DNA of 64,000 nucleotides from Streptomyces sp. CG4 (GTDB lineage Bacteria > Actinomycetota > Actinomycetes > Streptomycetales > Streptomycetaceae): NCBI RefSeq assembly GCF_041080655.1, contig NZ_CP163525.1, forward strand, positions 1,798,001-1,862,000, read 5' to 3'. The position numbers and the translations under genes are program-made. Shown here one piece after another: positions 50,182 through 59,704 of the stretch. The stretch's first letter is position 1, and every line of letters starts with the position of its first letter. The notes under the pieces are model-generated. The model saw nothing but the letters and a program-made list of their open reading frames with translations. It had not been told where the DNA came from and did no database searches.

Positions 50182-50213
50182 CCGCGCGTCCGTCCGCGCG
50201 TCCGTCCGCGCGT
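50182..50213. repeat. 12-bp tandem repeat
   Basis: CCGTCCGCGCGT occurs twice in tandem, preceded by a partial unit (CCGCGCGT), in the gap between the CopD and PIG-L genes. No function apparent. Confidence 0.6.
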
Positions 50214-50273
50214 ACGCGGCGAAGATTCGCACCGCAGCACACACACCGCCGGCATCGTGCGCTGGCTGGCGGA

Positions 50274-51107
50274 TCAGCGCAGTCCGGCGAAGAGGTCGTT
50301 CTCGGGCACGGCCGCGCCGGTGGTGTCCTGGACACGTACGAAGGTCTCGACGCCCATCAACTCGGTGAACCTTTTCTGGCCCATCTTGAGGAAGAAGATG
50401 TTCTCGCCCTGGCTGGCGTGCGCGGCCAGCGCATCGAACTTCTGACCGCCGAACGCGGTGGTATCCACCCAGGTGGTGATCTCCTCGTCGGGGAGTCCGA
50501 TCTCGGCCATCGCGGCGGTCTCGGCGGGATCCGGCTCCTGCCAGTCCGCACCGAACTCGCGCATGGTCTCCCCGAACCGCTGCATCATCGAGCGGGGCGC
50601 CGTCGTCCAGTACACCTTCGGTGTCGGCACCGTCATCGCCAGCGCCGCCATCGTGATGCGGTTTGCCTGGATATGGTCGGGGTGGCCGTAGAAGCCGTTC
50701 TCGTCGTAGGTCACGATCACATCGGGTTGGTAGCGGCGCAAGAGTTCCGCGAGTCGGGCAGCCCCCTCCTCCACGGGTGTCTGCCAGAAGGATCCGGGGG
50801 CGTCGTTGCTCGGCCAGCCCATCATCCCGGAGTCGGCATAGTCCAGCATCTCCAGATGACTGACCTTCAGGATGGCGCAGCTCGACTCAAGTTCTTGACG
50901 CCGCATCAAGGCGACGGCTGCCGGATCGTGCCCGGGATCGCCCGGCTTGACACCCCCCGGTCCATCACCACAACGGCCGTCGGTACACGTCACGAGGACC
51001 GTGCGAATACCCTCCGCCGCGTACCGCGCGAGGACACCTCCCGTTCCGGTGGCCTCATCGTCGGGGTGGGCGTGCACGGCCATGAGCGTCAAGGGCCGGT
51101 CATTCAT
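50274..51107 (-). CDS. PIG-L family protein, mycothiol conjugate amidase/MshB-like
   Basis: A 277-residue protein starting at ATG 51107, with GGAGGA seven bases upstream. The zinc motifs are AHPDDE (13-18) and YGHPDH (in DENGFYGHPDHIQANR), both of which match Mca/MshB proteins of the mycothiol pathway better than the shorter copy at 28228-28995. Mca cleaves mycothiol S-conjugates during detoxification; MshB removes the acetyl from GlcNAc-inositol. The sequence alone does not decide which. Confidence 0.88.
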   Translation of the reverse strand: MNDRPLTLMAVHAHPDDEATGTGGVLARYAAEGIRTVLVTCTDGRCGDGPGGVKPGDPGHDPAAVALMRRQELESSCAILKVSHLEMLDYADSGMMGWPSNDAPGSFWQTPVEEGAARLAELLRRYQPDVIVTYDENGFYGHPDHIQANRITMAALAMTVPTPKVYWTTAPRSMMQRFGETMREFGADWQEPDPAETAAMAEIGLPDEEITTWVDTTAFGGQKFDALAAHASQGENIFFLKMGQKRFTELMGVETFVRVQDTTGAAVPENDLFAGLR

Positions 51108-51399
51108 GAAACAGTCCTCCTGTGTGAAAAAGCCTCGGTCCGAGTCTGCGGCAGGCGTATCAGCGCTCGCCCGGATATCGGGTGACCGGCGTACCCCGGA
51201 CCCGGGAGCCCCGGATCGCGTCGGGGCGGACAATCTCTTGACCTCTCTGTTCCCTGCCCCTGCGGCGCCGGTCCCCCAGCCGGTGCAACAGTGCCGACCG
51301 GACCGGCTGTTCCCGCCCCGCACGGGATGCCCTCGTCACAGCGCCGGTCACCCCTGTACGTCACTCGGTCCCCGCGCCTGCCGGAGGTGAACGGTCACA

Positions 51400-51724
51400 T
51401 CACGGAGGCCCCCTACTCCCCCGCGAGCGGAGGACCTGGCCGGTTCCGCCGAGTGCGGCGCTGGGGACGGGCCGGCAGTACAGGACGGCAAGCGATGCGA
51501 GGAGGAGTGAGGCTGCGACGGAGAGTCCCAGGATTCCGGGGCGGTTCCACGCGGTGAGCGCGAGAGCGCGAGAGCGCGAAAAGGGGTGTCCACGCTGCGC
51601 CCCTGATCGTGGCGGCCCACCAGCCGACCGTCGTCTGAGCGGCGTTGAGGAGAATCGGCGCCAACAGGAGCGCGGGCGGGAGGATCGCGAACCGTGGCGA
51701 TTCCGCCCACCAGCTGCGTTCCAT
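51400..51724 (-). pseudogene. Two-helix membrane ORF split at an 8-bp repeat (frameshifted or phase-variable)
   Basis: From ATG 51724 the frame encodes a hydrophobic segment (FAILPPALLLAPILLNAAQTTVGWW) and then reaches the repeat at 51556-51579, after which it becomes non-coding in character. In the neighbouring frame immediately after the repeat a second hydrophobic segment appears (GILGLSVAASLLLASLAVLYC) and ends at 51400. Adding one 8-bp unit, or removing two, would join the two halves into one protein of about 110 residues with two membrane helices. No family is recognised. Confidence 0.45.
51556..51579. repeat. Three tandem copies of GAGCGCGA
   Basis: Perfect 8-bp unit three times in a row exactly at the frame break of the small membrane ORF. 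Slipped-strand mispairing could change copy number and reading frame. Confidence 0.9.
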
Positions 51725-52328
51725 CCAGGAACTACTCCGGAACTACTGGGGAAACACCGGCACGACAAGCACCGGCCCAAGGCAGCGCGATGCGGGTGAC
51801 CCCCGTTCGTCGGTCACTCGCTTTCGCTGGTCAAACGCGTGTGGGCAGCGTCCCGTCCCAGCCGACCAACTCGACATCGAACAGCGACCGTTGGACACCT
51901 ACGACCGGATCTTCGGGCTGATGGTGTGTCCTAGCGGCAGGGCGCCGCGTACAGGCTGATGTCTCACGTCGATGCTCCTTGGACGCAGCCGCCCCGCTGG
52001 CAACGGCCACGGCCACGGCCACGGCCACGGCCACGGCCACGGGGATGGTGCCGAAGTGGTGTCCGGGACGGCGCCCCGCAGCCGCGTGCCTCTGCGGGGC
52101 GCCGGCCGTCGCCCTCGGGCTCACTGAAACCGTGCGACCGGGAGGGTGCCCTGAGGCGGCAGGCCGCCGCTGGGACATCTGCCCCGGCGCTCCTGCAGTA
52201 CGACTCCTTCTGAAATGCCTCCGGCTGCGGCAGCTGCCGCCTGCGGTGCACCACGTGTTGGTGCGGGACCCCAGGCGGCAGCCTGGTCCTGCGTGCCAGG
52301 CACCGAGCCCTGGTACGCCGGGATGGCG
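51725..52328. other. Intergenic region with hexanucleotide repeat
   Basis: About 600 bases with no supportable gene between two leftward genes. It contains the (ACGGCC)n repeat at 52003-52042; several short open frames here are low-complexity products of the repeat. Confidence 0.5.
52003..52042. repeat. (ACGGCC)6.7 microsatellite
   Basis: Six full copies and a partial seventh of ACGGCC. It encodes alternating Val-Ala on the minus strand in frames that have no other protein character, so I regard it as non-coding. Confidence 0.9.
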
Positions 52329-53537
52329 CTACTTCTGTGTCCAGACCTGGTTGGGCTGTGTGCCGCCGCCGTAGCAGTCCCATATCTGCAGCAGCGCGCC
52401 GTTGCCGGAGCCGTCGGCGTCCAGGCATTTCCCGGATCGGGGGTTGGTGACGGTGCCGTTGGCGTTGAACTGCCACTGCTGGGCGCCGGTGCCGTTGCAC
52501 GACCAGAGCTGCACTTTGGCGCCGTTGGCCGTGGAACCGGCGGCCACGTCGAGGCATTTACCGGTCTGCGGGTTGACGAGGGTGCCGCCGGTCCACGTCC
52601 ACTTCTGGTTCCATCCGGTTCCGCAGTCCCACAGCTGGACGGGGGTGCCGTCGGCCGTGCCCCAGTCCTTCAGGTCCAGGCAGCGGCTGCTCTGCTGACC
52701 GGCGACCGTGCCGGTCGTACCGCCGCCTCCTCCTCCGCCACCGCCGGAGCCGTTGGAGTCGTAGGAGAAGGAGTTCACGGCCAGGCCGGGGCCACCGACC
52801 CAGGGCTCGAAGCCGAACTGCACGCTGGTCATGTACCACGCCGACGACAGGTAGCCGCGGCTGATCGAGTCGTTGGTGAAGTCCTTGATGTTCACCGTGA
52901 TCGTGTTGGTTGGCTGCTGGCGGACGTAGGAGACGGTGTTCCAGGCGATGCCGCTGCCCTGACGGCCGTACCAGACGTCCCAGTTGGCGCCCTCGATCGA
53001 CACCGTTCCGACCTTGGTGCCGAACGGTGTGGGCGAGCCGGAGTGGTTGGCCCAGATCATCATCTCCTCGCCGTTGTTCTGGCCCGACGGGTTGGAGTTG
53101 GTGTCGAACCAGATGTCGTACGAGGCGTCCCACTGGCCGTCGGCGGTCGAGAAGTCGACGCTGGACTGCGGGTTGCCGAACGCCGACACCTGCAGCGGCA
53201 GGCCGTTGCCGCTGGAGCAGTTGCCGTAGTGGCAACCGGCGTAGATCGACGGATAGGCCGCCGGCGCGCCGCTGGTGCCCACGTCGTGCCAGCCGGTGGT
53301 GACCTTGAAGCCGTCGTCCGACACATCGATGCACTGGGGGATCGAGTCACCCCACTCGTTGTTCTGGACGACGTACTTGCCGCCCGAGACCTTCATGCTG
53401 TCGGTCTTGCCGCAGAGGGTCGTGTTCGCGGACGCCGGCGAGGCGCCGGCCAGGGAGAGGGCAAGCAGGAACAGGGCAGCCACGGCTGCCGCGACCGCCT
53501 CGGCTCCCTTGCGCGGCTTCGGGCTCGATCTGGTCAT
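52329..53537 (-). CDS. Secreted GH12 endoglucanase with C-terminal ricin-B (CBM13) domain
   Basis: A 402-residue secreted enzyme. Signal peptide of about 38 residues ending SPASA. GH12 catalytic domain (about 39-260) with the nucleophile in NGEEMMIWAN (Glu158) and the acid/base in QFGFEPWVGG (Glu244). A Gly-rich linker (about 263-271) leads to a ricin-B lectin domain with three repeats carrying QxW-type motifs (NQKWTW, AQQWQF, NQVWTQ). It cleaves beta-1,4-glucan; CBM13 domains more often bind xylan or galactose-containing sugars. AAAGGA precedes ATG 53537, and a CebR box lies upstream. Confidence 0.95.
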   Translation of the reverse strand: MTRSSPKPRKGAEAVAAAVAALFLLALSLAGASPASANTTLCGKTDSMKVSGGKYVVQNNEWGDSIPQCIDVSDDGFKVTTGWHDVGTSGAPAAYPSIYAGCHYGNCSSGNGLPLQVSAFGNPQSSVDFSTADGQWDASYDIWFDTNSNPSGQNNGEEMMIWANHSGSPTPFGTKVGTVSIEGANWDVWYGRQGSGIAWNTVSYVRQQPTNTITVNIKDFTNDSISRGYLSSAWYMTSVQFGFEPWVGGPGLAVNSFSYDSNGSGGGGGGGGGTTGTVAGQQSSRCLDLKDWGTADGTPVQLWDCGTGWNQKWTWTGGTLVNPQTGKCLDVAAGSTANGAKVQLWSCNGTGAQQWQFNANGTVTNPRSGKCLDADGSGNGALLQIWDCYGGGTQPNQVWTQK

Positions 53538-53617
53538 GGGAATCCTTTCGATGGCCGGAGCGGCTTGTGCGGCACCCGACCGTGGGGGATGTTCCCGGAG
53601 AGTGAAGAGCGTCGATT

Positions 53618-53631
53618 TGGGAGCGCTCCCA
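53618..53631. promoter_or_regulatory. CebR operator
   Basis: TGGGAGCGCTCCCA is the exact 14-bp palindrome bound by CebR, the cellobiose-responsive repressor of cellulase genes in Streptomyces. It lies 81 bases upstream of the GH12 start. Confidence 0.92.
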
Positions 53632-53959
53632 TGTCGCGGAGCGCCGACGCCGGAACCTTCCGGAAGTGAAATGAGTGGGGATGACGCCGAAATGGCGGAT
53701 CGGCGCCGCCGTGAGGCGGGACCAGTACGCGGCGGGCGAGCTCGCCCAGCTCACTCACGCCGCGACACATGAAGCCAGCGAGGTTGACTGACTGTCAAGC
53801 GGTCTGCATCCGTTCACCTTGTGAAGCCAACGCAGAACGCTCCTGACGAGCCCGGATGAGCCGGTCTCGAACAGCGTCTGCCGGAGCGGCACTTGTCAAC
53901 GGCACATCCTCACCGGAACGTTCTGCGCTTTCGAGTCGACGTCCCTAGTCCCTTTGGTG

Positions 53960-53987
53960 GTGCACGGGCGTTGCGTCGCCCGTGCAC
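53960..53987. terminator. 11-bp perfect hairpin
   Basis: GTGCACGGGCG and CGCCCGTGCAC pair across a six-base loop. No gene ends next to it, so it may be a relic terminator or an insulator between the divergent transcription units. Confidence 0.5.
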
Positions 53988-54140
53988 TGCGACGCGTCCG
54001 ACCTCGGGAGCCCCTTGAACTCACGTGTCACGCATGCCCTCTGCCGGATCGTCATGGTCGCCGCACCGCTTCCCATGCGGCGCGGACGCACCCCTTGCCG
54101 CCGCGTCCGGGCGGGGCTAAGGTGCCGTCTCAGTCAAGTC

Positions 54141-54164
54141 ACTGGCTAGTAGCTACTAACCACT
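54141..54164. promoter_or_regulatory. 24-bp imperfect palindrome, candidate TetR-family operator
   Basis: Centred on the perfect 12-bp palindrome TAGTAGCTACTA, extended on both sides (ACTGGC/ACCACT). It lies about 140 bases upstream of the TetR gene, a usual arrangement for autoregulation. A related half-site (CTGGTAGCCAC) follows downstream. Confidence 0.5.
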
Positions 54165-54299
54165 TCGCCCTGGTAGCCACTGGCGGACCTTCGGCCCGGG
54201 AGTGGAAGCGGGTGATGTCCGAGATCGGTCGGCAACTGGACTGTCCCACAGCGTTGTCCCGGACCGACGGTGACGCCCGACGGAGAGGTCTTGGCGAAC

Positions 54300-54965
54300 A
54301 TGGCTGAGGGGGCGCCCTCCTACCGCCGTGACCGGCCACGACTGCCGGCCGCCGAGCGACGGCGCCAGATCATCCACGTAACCTCCGCAGTTATCGCAGA
54401 TCGCGGTTTCTGGGGACTGTCGATGCAGGACGTGGCCGATCGGTGCGGGCTCACCGTTCCGGGTGTGCTGCGCCATGTCGGTTCCAAGACCGGCTTGCTC
54501 ATCGCCGTGCTGGAACACCGGGACGTCGAGGATGCCCGATCGCTTCGCGCACACCTCGGCGTCGGTGAGGACGAGGTCCCGGACGAGTGGTCCGCCGGCG
54601 GCCCCCACGGAGTCGGCCTGCGGCAGTTGTGCTCGGCGACGGTGCAGCGCAACTCGGAGCAACCGGAATTCGTCCGGCTCTTCACGGTGCTCGAAGCCGA
54701 GTCACTGACACCAAGCCATCCCGCGCACGCCTACTTCGTGAAGCGGCAAGAGCAAGCGATAGCCGCCTTCGCGTCCTTGGCCAGGGACATCAGCGACCAT
54801 CCCGAATCGCTCGCCCGGCACATCGTGGCGATGATGGACGGCCTGCAGATCCAGTGGCTGCGAGCGCCGGAGACGGTCGACCTGGTCCGGGAATGGGAGT
54901 CCGCCGCCGAGGTGCTGTTCGGTGGACGGGAGGGCGACGCGCGTACGAAGAAGCGGAGCGATTGA
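54300..54965 (+). CDS. TetR/AcrR-family regulator
   Basis: A 221-residue regulator. N-terminal helix-turn-helix (RRRQIIHVTSAVIADRGFWGLSMQDVADRCGLTVPGVLRHVGSKTGLL) at about 20-66, then a helical ligand-binding domain. ATG 54300 is chosen; a GTG at 54270 is in frame but would add ten non-conserved residues. No structural gene follows directly, and the next gene is 500 bases away, so its target may be itself or the divergent cellulase region. Confidence 0.9.
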   Translation: MAEGAPSYRRDRPRLPAAERRRQIIHVTSAVIADRGFWGLSMQDVADRCGLTVPGVLRHVGSKTGLLIAVLEHRDVEDARSLRAHLGVGEDEVPDEWSAGGPHGVGLRQLCSATVQRNSEQPEFVRLFTVLEAESLTPSHPAHAYFVKRQEQAIAAFASLARDISDHPESLARHIVAMMDGLQIQWLRAPETVDLVREWESAAEVLFGGREGDARTKKRSD

Positions 54966-55471
54966 CGGGCGCCGCACGCGCGGGGACCGAAGCAGCCCTC
55001 TGCAGAACCGCAACCGCGTCATGCCCCCGCGCCCTTCCATCGCTGTGGGTGGTGCCAGGCCGCCACGAACGCCTCCGCGCCCACCGGGCTCAAGCACGGC
55101 ACGCGCCGACGGCACATTGCAAGGGTTACTGCGCATCCGACCGGGCCGTGGACGGTGCAGCAGGCGAGATACCTCGCCCCCGAGTTGGGTGTCCGGGTCG
55201 ACTCTCTCCCGCTGGGCCGGTGGGCGGCACGGCAGGGGCCGGCTCGGGCGCCTCTGCTCACTCACCTAGCGCCCCAACACCGGTCCCGCCGACACCTCAT
55301 GTCCAAACAGCCGTCTCCTCACATCTCACATTTACCAACTTGCGCAGAAGAGCGAGTATCCGGGGAGCTTGACCTGGACAGACGGCCGCGTGTCGGGGCG
55401 CACGCCCAGGATGGACTGGACCACATGAACCAGTGTGGACTTCTTACCAGGGAGCCTTAGGGTGCCGCGCC
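54966..55471. other. Intergenic region TetR / CorA
   Basis: About 500 bases with no gene; open frames here have no protein-like character. Should hold the promoter of the CorA-like gene. Confidence 0.5.
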
Positions 55472-56446
55472 ATGACTCGAACACGGCTCTACCGCAGCGG
55501 AAACCTGGTCCTGGAAGACTTCCCGACCGCCGACATATCCGAATACGTCAATGATCCCGACGTGGCGGTCTGGCTCGACCTGTGCGACCCGTGTTCCGCC
55601 GACTTCGCCATGATCAGCGAAGAGTTCGGTCTGCACGAACTCGCGGTCGAGGACGCACGTCAGGAGCACCAGCGGCCCAAGCTGGACCGTTACCGCACCC
55701 ACGCCTTCCTCAGCGCCTACGCCGTAAGCACGGACGAGAGCAGCGGGCGCCTGACGGCAAGCGAGTTGTCAGTCTTCATCACACCCACGGCATTGATCAC
55801 TATCCGGCCGAACGAGGACTTCGACATCGAGAAGGTCGTCGAGCGCTGGGACAACAACAGCGATCTCGCCAAGTACGGGGTGGGGTTCCTCCTGCACGGG
55901 CTGCTGGACCATATAGTCGACGGTCATTTCGCCGCCGTCCAGGACCTGGACGACCGCATCGAAGCGGTCGAAGACCTGCTCTTCGACGAGGGACGCCAGC
56001 AGATGGACTCCGTCCAGCGTGACTCCTACGCACTGCGCAAGAACCTCACCAGGCTGCGTCGCGTGGTACTGCCGATGCGGGAAGTCGTCAACAGTCTCCT
56101 CCGGCGCGACCTGCACATCGTCGCCGAGCCGCTGCTCCCCTACTACCAGGACGTCTACGACCACGTCCTCAGAGCCACCGAGTGGACCGAGTCACTGCGG
56201 GACATGATCACCTCCATCATGGAGACCAATCTCACCGTTCAGGGCAACCGCATGAACCTGATCATGAAGAAGGTCACCAGCTGGGCGTCGATCATCGCCG
56301 TACCCACCGCCGTCACGGGCTTTTACGGACAGAACGTTCCATATCCGGGTTTCAATACAAATGTCGGCTTTCTCACGTCCACCGGTGTCATGGCCGTCGG
56401 AACTGTCGTGCTCTACCTCGTCTTCAAGCGCAAGGACTGGATCTGA
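55472..56446 (+). CDS. CorA-family Mg2+/Co2+ transporter-like protein
   Basis: A 324-residue protein: acidic soluble N-terminal domain, a long helical stalk (about 160-265), and two C-terminal membrane helices. The signature loop is GFYGQNVPYPGF in place of the classical GMN-x-MPE, as in many actinobacterial homologues. The short basic C-terminus KRKDWI is typical. Predicted divalent-cation channel at the plasma membrane. A frameshifted partial copy of this gene lies at 62444-62699. ATG 55472 has only a weak RBS. Confidence 0.9.
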   Translation: MTRTRLYRSGNLVLEDFPTADISEYVNDPDVAVWLDLCDPCSADFAMISEEFGLHELAVEDARQEHQRPKLDRYRTHAFLSAYAVSTDESSGRLTASELSVFITPTALITIRPNEDFDIEKVVERWDNNSDLAKYGVGFLLHGLLDHIVDGHFAAVQDLDDRIEAVEDLLFDEGRQQMDSVQRDSYALRKNLTRLRRVVLPMREVVNSLLRRDLHIVAEPLLPYYQDVYDHVLRATEWTESLRDMITSIMETNLTVQGNRMNLIMKKVTSWASIIAVPTAVTGFYGQNVPYPGFNTNVGFLTSTGVMAVGTVVLYLVFKRKDWI

Positions 56447-56797
56447 CCACAGACCTCCATTTGTTACCCGCTGAAGCCATGGAGTTCCTCACCAACGTGC
56501 TGTCGACCACCACAACAGCGGGCTGCTCGCGCTACGCCACGAGGTCGCGGAGCTGCGTCTGCGGCCCGGTATCCAGCCGTGCCTTGCTCAGCCGGAACAG
56601 TGTCTTAGCGGCGTTGCGGCACCCGCCCGCCGCCGGAGGGGCTGCGCACCGTGCGATTGCCGCCCCGTCCGGACCCGGTCTGCCGCGGCGTCGCGAGCCG
56701 GCCGCAGACCGCCACGCCGCCCGATCACGGCCCAAGCGCCCGGGAGGACCGTCCCGGGCTCGTGCCGTCGCACGAGCCGCTGTCAGTGCTATCGGCG
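56447..56797. other. Gap between convergent CorA and ABC genes
   Basis: About 350 bases, Arg/Pro/Ala-rich in every frame, with no supportable gene. Confidence 0.5.
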
Positions 56798-58684
56798 CTA
56801 TCGGCGTCGCATCACCAGTGGCTCGTGTCGTCGCAGCAGCGCCCCCACCAGGACGATCCCCACGAGCCCCAAGCCCTCCAGCACGCCGGTGTCCAGCCAC
56901 CACTGGGAGGCGCTGTGCACCCACAACGGGTCGACCAGGGTGGAGTGCCGGTCGTCGGCGGGCGGGCCGATCCGGCTGAGGTTGATAGTGGCGGCCTGCG
57001 CCGCGACCGCCCAGCGTGACGGCGCCAGCCAGGAGAGCTGGGCCATTCCCGGGTGGTTGAAGAGCGGGAACACCGCGCCACTGAACATCACCTGCGCCAG
57101 CGTGGACAGCACCAACAGCGGCATGGTCTTCTCAGCCGTGCGGACCACCGCCGAGATGATCAGACCCAGCATCATGGACGTGGTGGAGAGCAACACCACT
57201 ACGAGCACCAACTCGAGCTCGGAGGGGCTGCCCACCAACCCGGAGGTCGGCAGCCGCCGGCCCGCCAGCCCGAGCGCGACCACCACCAGCCCCTGCAGCG
57301 CGGTGATGCATCCCAGCACCATGACCTTGGCCAGCACATACGCCGACCGCGACAGCCCGGTGGCGCGTTCCCGCTGGTAGATCACCCGCTCCTGGACCAG
57401 TTCGCGCACCGAGTTCGCCGCGCCGGTCAGGCACGCCCCGATCGCCAGCACCAGCAGGACCGGCTGTGCGTCCACGTTGTAGACCGGGGCGCACAGCGCC
57501 GCCCTGGCGCAGGTTCCGGTGGCGCGCATGAAACCGAACTCCGCGGGCACCGCCATACTCAGCACGCCCATGATCACGGGCAGGACGACGAGCAGCCCTA
57601 TGTGGCCCCGGTCGGCGGCGAGCACGGCCCAGTTCCGTCTCATGAGCGTGATGAACTGGGAGGTCCAGCGTGGGGGCCTCGGCGAGCTCGAAGAGTGCCC
57701 TGACCGCTGCTGGCGGCTCTGGAGCCTCGTCGGGCGGGGCTGCCGCGCGGCGGCCGCTTCATCGGCGGCCAGGTACGTCCTGCTCTGCTCCGACTCCTGG
57801 TAGCGGCCGGGCCAGTCGCGCTCCGGGTACTGGTCGAAGTCGGAGAAGACGTCCGCCCAGTCCTCGTGCCCGAAGAAGGACAGCGCCTCCTCGGGAGGCC
57901 CGAAGTACGCCGTCCGACCGCCGGGGGCCAATACCAGCACTCGGTCGCAAAGGTGCAGGTTGGCCACACTGTGGGTGACCACCAGCACCCGGCGCCCGCC
58001 ATCGGCGAGCCCGCGCAGCATCTGCATGACCTGCCGGTCCAGTCCCGGATCGAGCCCGGAGGTCGGCTCGTCGAGCAGCAGCAGGGACGGCTTGGTCAAC
58101 AGTTCCAGGGCCACGGACACGCGTTTGCGCTGGCCGCCCGACAGGGCGGTGATGCGGGTGTCGGCGCGGTCCTCCAGGCCGAGTTCCTCCAGCACCTCCT
58201 GGACGCGGCGCTCCCGTTCCTCGGCGCTGGTCCCCGATGGGAAGCGCAGCCTGGCTGCGTAGCGCAGCGCGGTGCGGACGGTCAGCTGGGGGTGCAGGAT
58301 GTCGTCCTGCGGAACCAGCCCGATCCGCTGACGGAACTCGGCGAAATGCGTGTACAGGTCCCTGCCGTCGTATCGGACCTCGCCCTCCTGCGCCGGCTGA
58401 TAACCCGTCAGGGCACGCAAGAGGGTCGACTTGCCGGAACCGGACGGGCCGACCACCGCGACCAAGGATTTCTCAGGGATGGTGAGGCTCACCTTGTCGA
58501 GCAGCCTCTTGCGCTCGCGTCGATGGCGAACCCGGACCGTCAGATCCCGTGCCAGAAACGACCCGCCGCCCTCGGGCAGCCCAGGGAGCCCCGGCGACCG
58601 TCGAGCCCACTCCTCGGACTGCTCTTCGCCCTGCAGGGATGAATCTGACGGCCGTTCGGCACTCGTCAATCTGTTCTCTTTCAT
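56798..58684 (-). CDS. ABCG-like half transporter (ATPase fused to ABC-2 permease)
   Basis: A 628-residue fusion starting at ATG 58684. The N-terminal ATPase has Walker A GPSGSGKST, signature LSGGQRKRVS, Walker B LLLLDEPTSGLD and the H-loop VVTHS. The C-terminal half has six membrane helices of ABC-2 type (QFITLMRRNWAVLAADRG, RELVQERVIYQRERATGLSRSAYVLAKV, GLIISAVVRTAEKTMPLLVLS). The order ATPase-permease is that of ABCG/White proteins; actinobacterial relatives often carry an N-terminal FHA domain, absent here. Substrate unknown; likely an exporter working as a dimer. Confidence 0.93.
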   Translation of the reverse strand: MKENRLTSAERPSDSSLQGEEQSEEWARRSPGLPGLPEGGGSFLARDLTVRVRHRRERKRLLDKVSLTIPEKSLVAVVGPSGSGKSTLLRALTGYQPAQEGEVRYDGRDLYTHFAEFRQRIGLVPQDDILHPQLTVRTALRYAARLRFPSGTSAEERERRVQEVLEELGLEDRADTRITALSGGQRKRVSVALELLTKPSLLLLDEPTSGLDPGLDRQVMQMLRGLADGGRRVLVVTHSVANLHLCDRVLVLAPGGRTAYFGPPEEALSFFGHEDWADVFSDFDQYPERDWPGRYQESEQSRTYLAADEAAAARQPRPTRLQSRQQRSGHSSSSPRPPRWTSQFITLMRRNWAVLAADRGHIGLLVVLPVIMGVLSMAVPAEFGFMRATGTCARAALCAPVYNVDAQPVLLVLAIGACLTGAANSVRELVQERVIYQRERATGLSRSAYVLAKVMVLGCITALQGLVVVALGLAGRRLPTSGLVGSPSELELVLVVVLLSTTSMMLGLIISAVVRTAEKTMPLLVLSTLAQVMFSGAVFPLFNHPGMAQLSWLAPSRWAVAAQAATINLSRIGPPADDRHSTLVDPLWVHSASQWWLDTGVLEGLGLVGIVLVGALLRRHEPLVMRRR

Positions 58685-59704
58685 CACGGCGGAGGCTAGC
58701 TGCCGAATGCAAGAATTCAGTGGGGATGGCTTCCGTTCTCCGACCGCACCGTCGACCGGTGACGCGACACCGGGCCCTGCCCAACACTGACCAGCCCTGT
58801 CTCGTAGACAACGATGACCGCCCGTGCGCGGTCGGGGAGCCTGAGCTTGGCGAGGAAGCGGGTCGTGCGGTGCGGTGCGGTGACGCGGCAGCCGCCACGC
58901 AGGCAAGGACCAGTGACCTCACGGTGGCGGACGATTCACCGACGGCCGGATCGCCTCCGACACCCTTGCGGGGACGGCGCGATGAGTGCCCTGGGCAGGA
59001 TGAGTGCCTGGGCAGCTTTGGCGCGATCCGGTGTCCGACGGCGCCGCTCGCAGACGCTCGTGGCGGGACGGCCACGACGGTGGCGACGACCGCGTCCATG
59101 CCTGGAGGGTCGTTGCCAGCCGCCTCCAACGGCACTTCGACCAGCCACATGCCGACCGTAACCCACTGCCCAAGCACCTACTCACCCACGACCGTCAGCC
59201 CCGACCTGACCCTTGCCACCTACACCGAGCTGGGCTTCACCCGACGCCTCGGCGCCCACGCCGTGTACCTGAACGTCGACCGCCATGAGCTGACCATGCC
59301 GGAGAACGAGCGGCTGCCGTTCGACGGGCTGATCTGCCCCGGACGAGCGGCGGCGCGGGGAGCGCAGTGGGGGTCACGGCCACGCTGGACGCCGTGGTGG
59401 GTGCCGGCGAGGACCCGGCACCGCTGCCGCAGCGGGCCATGAAGAGAGCGGCCAGGGCTGCGCCGGCCCACGGGATCGAGCTGGTGGCTTCTCCTGCCCG
59501 GCGATGGAGCGTCGGAGGCGGCTGGCAAGAGGGGCTAATACGACAGGAGGTACGTGCTTCCGGTCAGTTAAGGCCGAGGGCCATCAAGGAGGCGCATCGT
59601 TTCTCCACAAGCGAATGCATGTTCGCCATGCGTTTACCTATCGTCTGTCTCTCGTTCCGGTTCTTCGGGGCCTCCCGGCCTCCGTTCCCACAGGGAGTGC
59701 AGTC
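58685..59704. other. Long region without a clear gene
   Basis: About 1 kb. The only protein-like stretch is near 59190-59330 on the + strand (PDLTLATYTELGFTRRLGAH, then AVYLNVDRHELTMPENERLP), which could be a remnant; it has no start with an RBS and is not conserved with anything I recognise. The right end holds the promoter of the DUF4956 gene. Confidence 0.4.

Larger units (their letters stand above)
53632..54299. other. Intergenic region GH12 cellulase / TetR regulator
   Basis: About 670 bases between divergent genes with no gene I can support. It contains a terminator-like hairpin (53960-53987) and a palindromic candidate operator (54141-54164). Confidence 0.5.

Noticed and set aside
52003..52042. 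CRISPR-like array
   Set aside because: Units are 6 bp with no spacers; it is a microsatellite. No CRISPR or cas genes were seen anywhere.
51831..52178. Val-Ala-rich minus-strand ORF
   Set aside because: It is the translation of the ACGGCC repeat and has no coherent flanks.
58549..59442. Plus-strand 297-codon frame overlapping the ABC gene start
   Set aside because: The first part is antisense to the ABC transporter and the rest lacks a start with RBS; only a short stretch near 59190-59330 looks protein-like.
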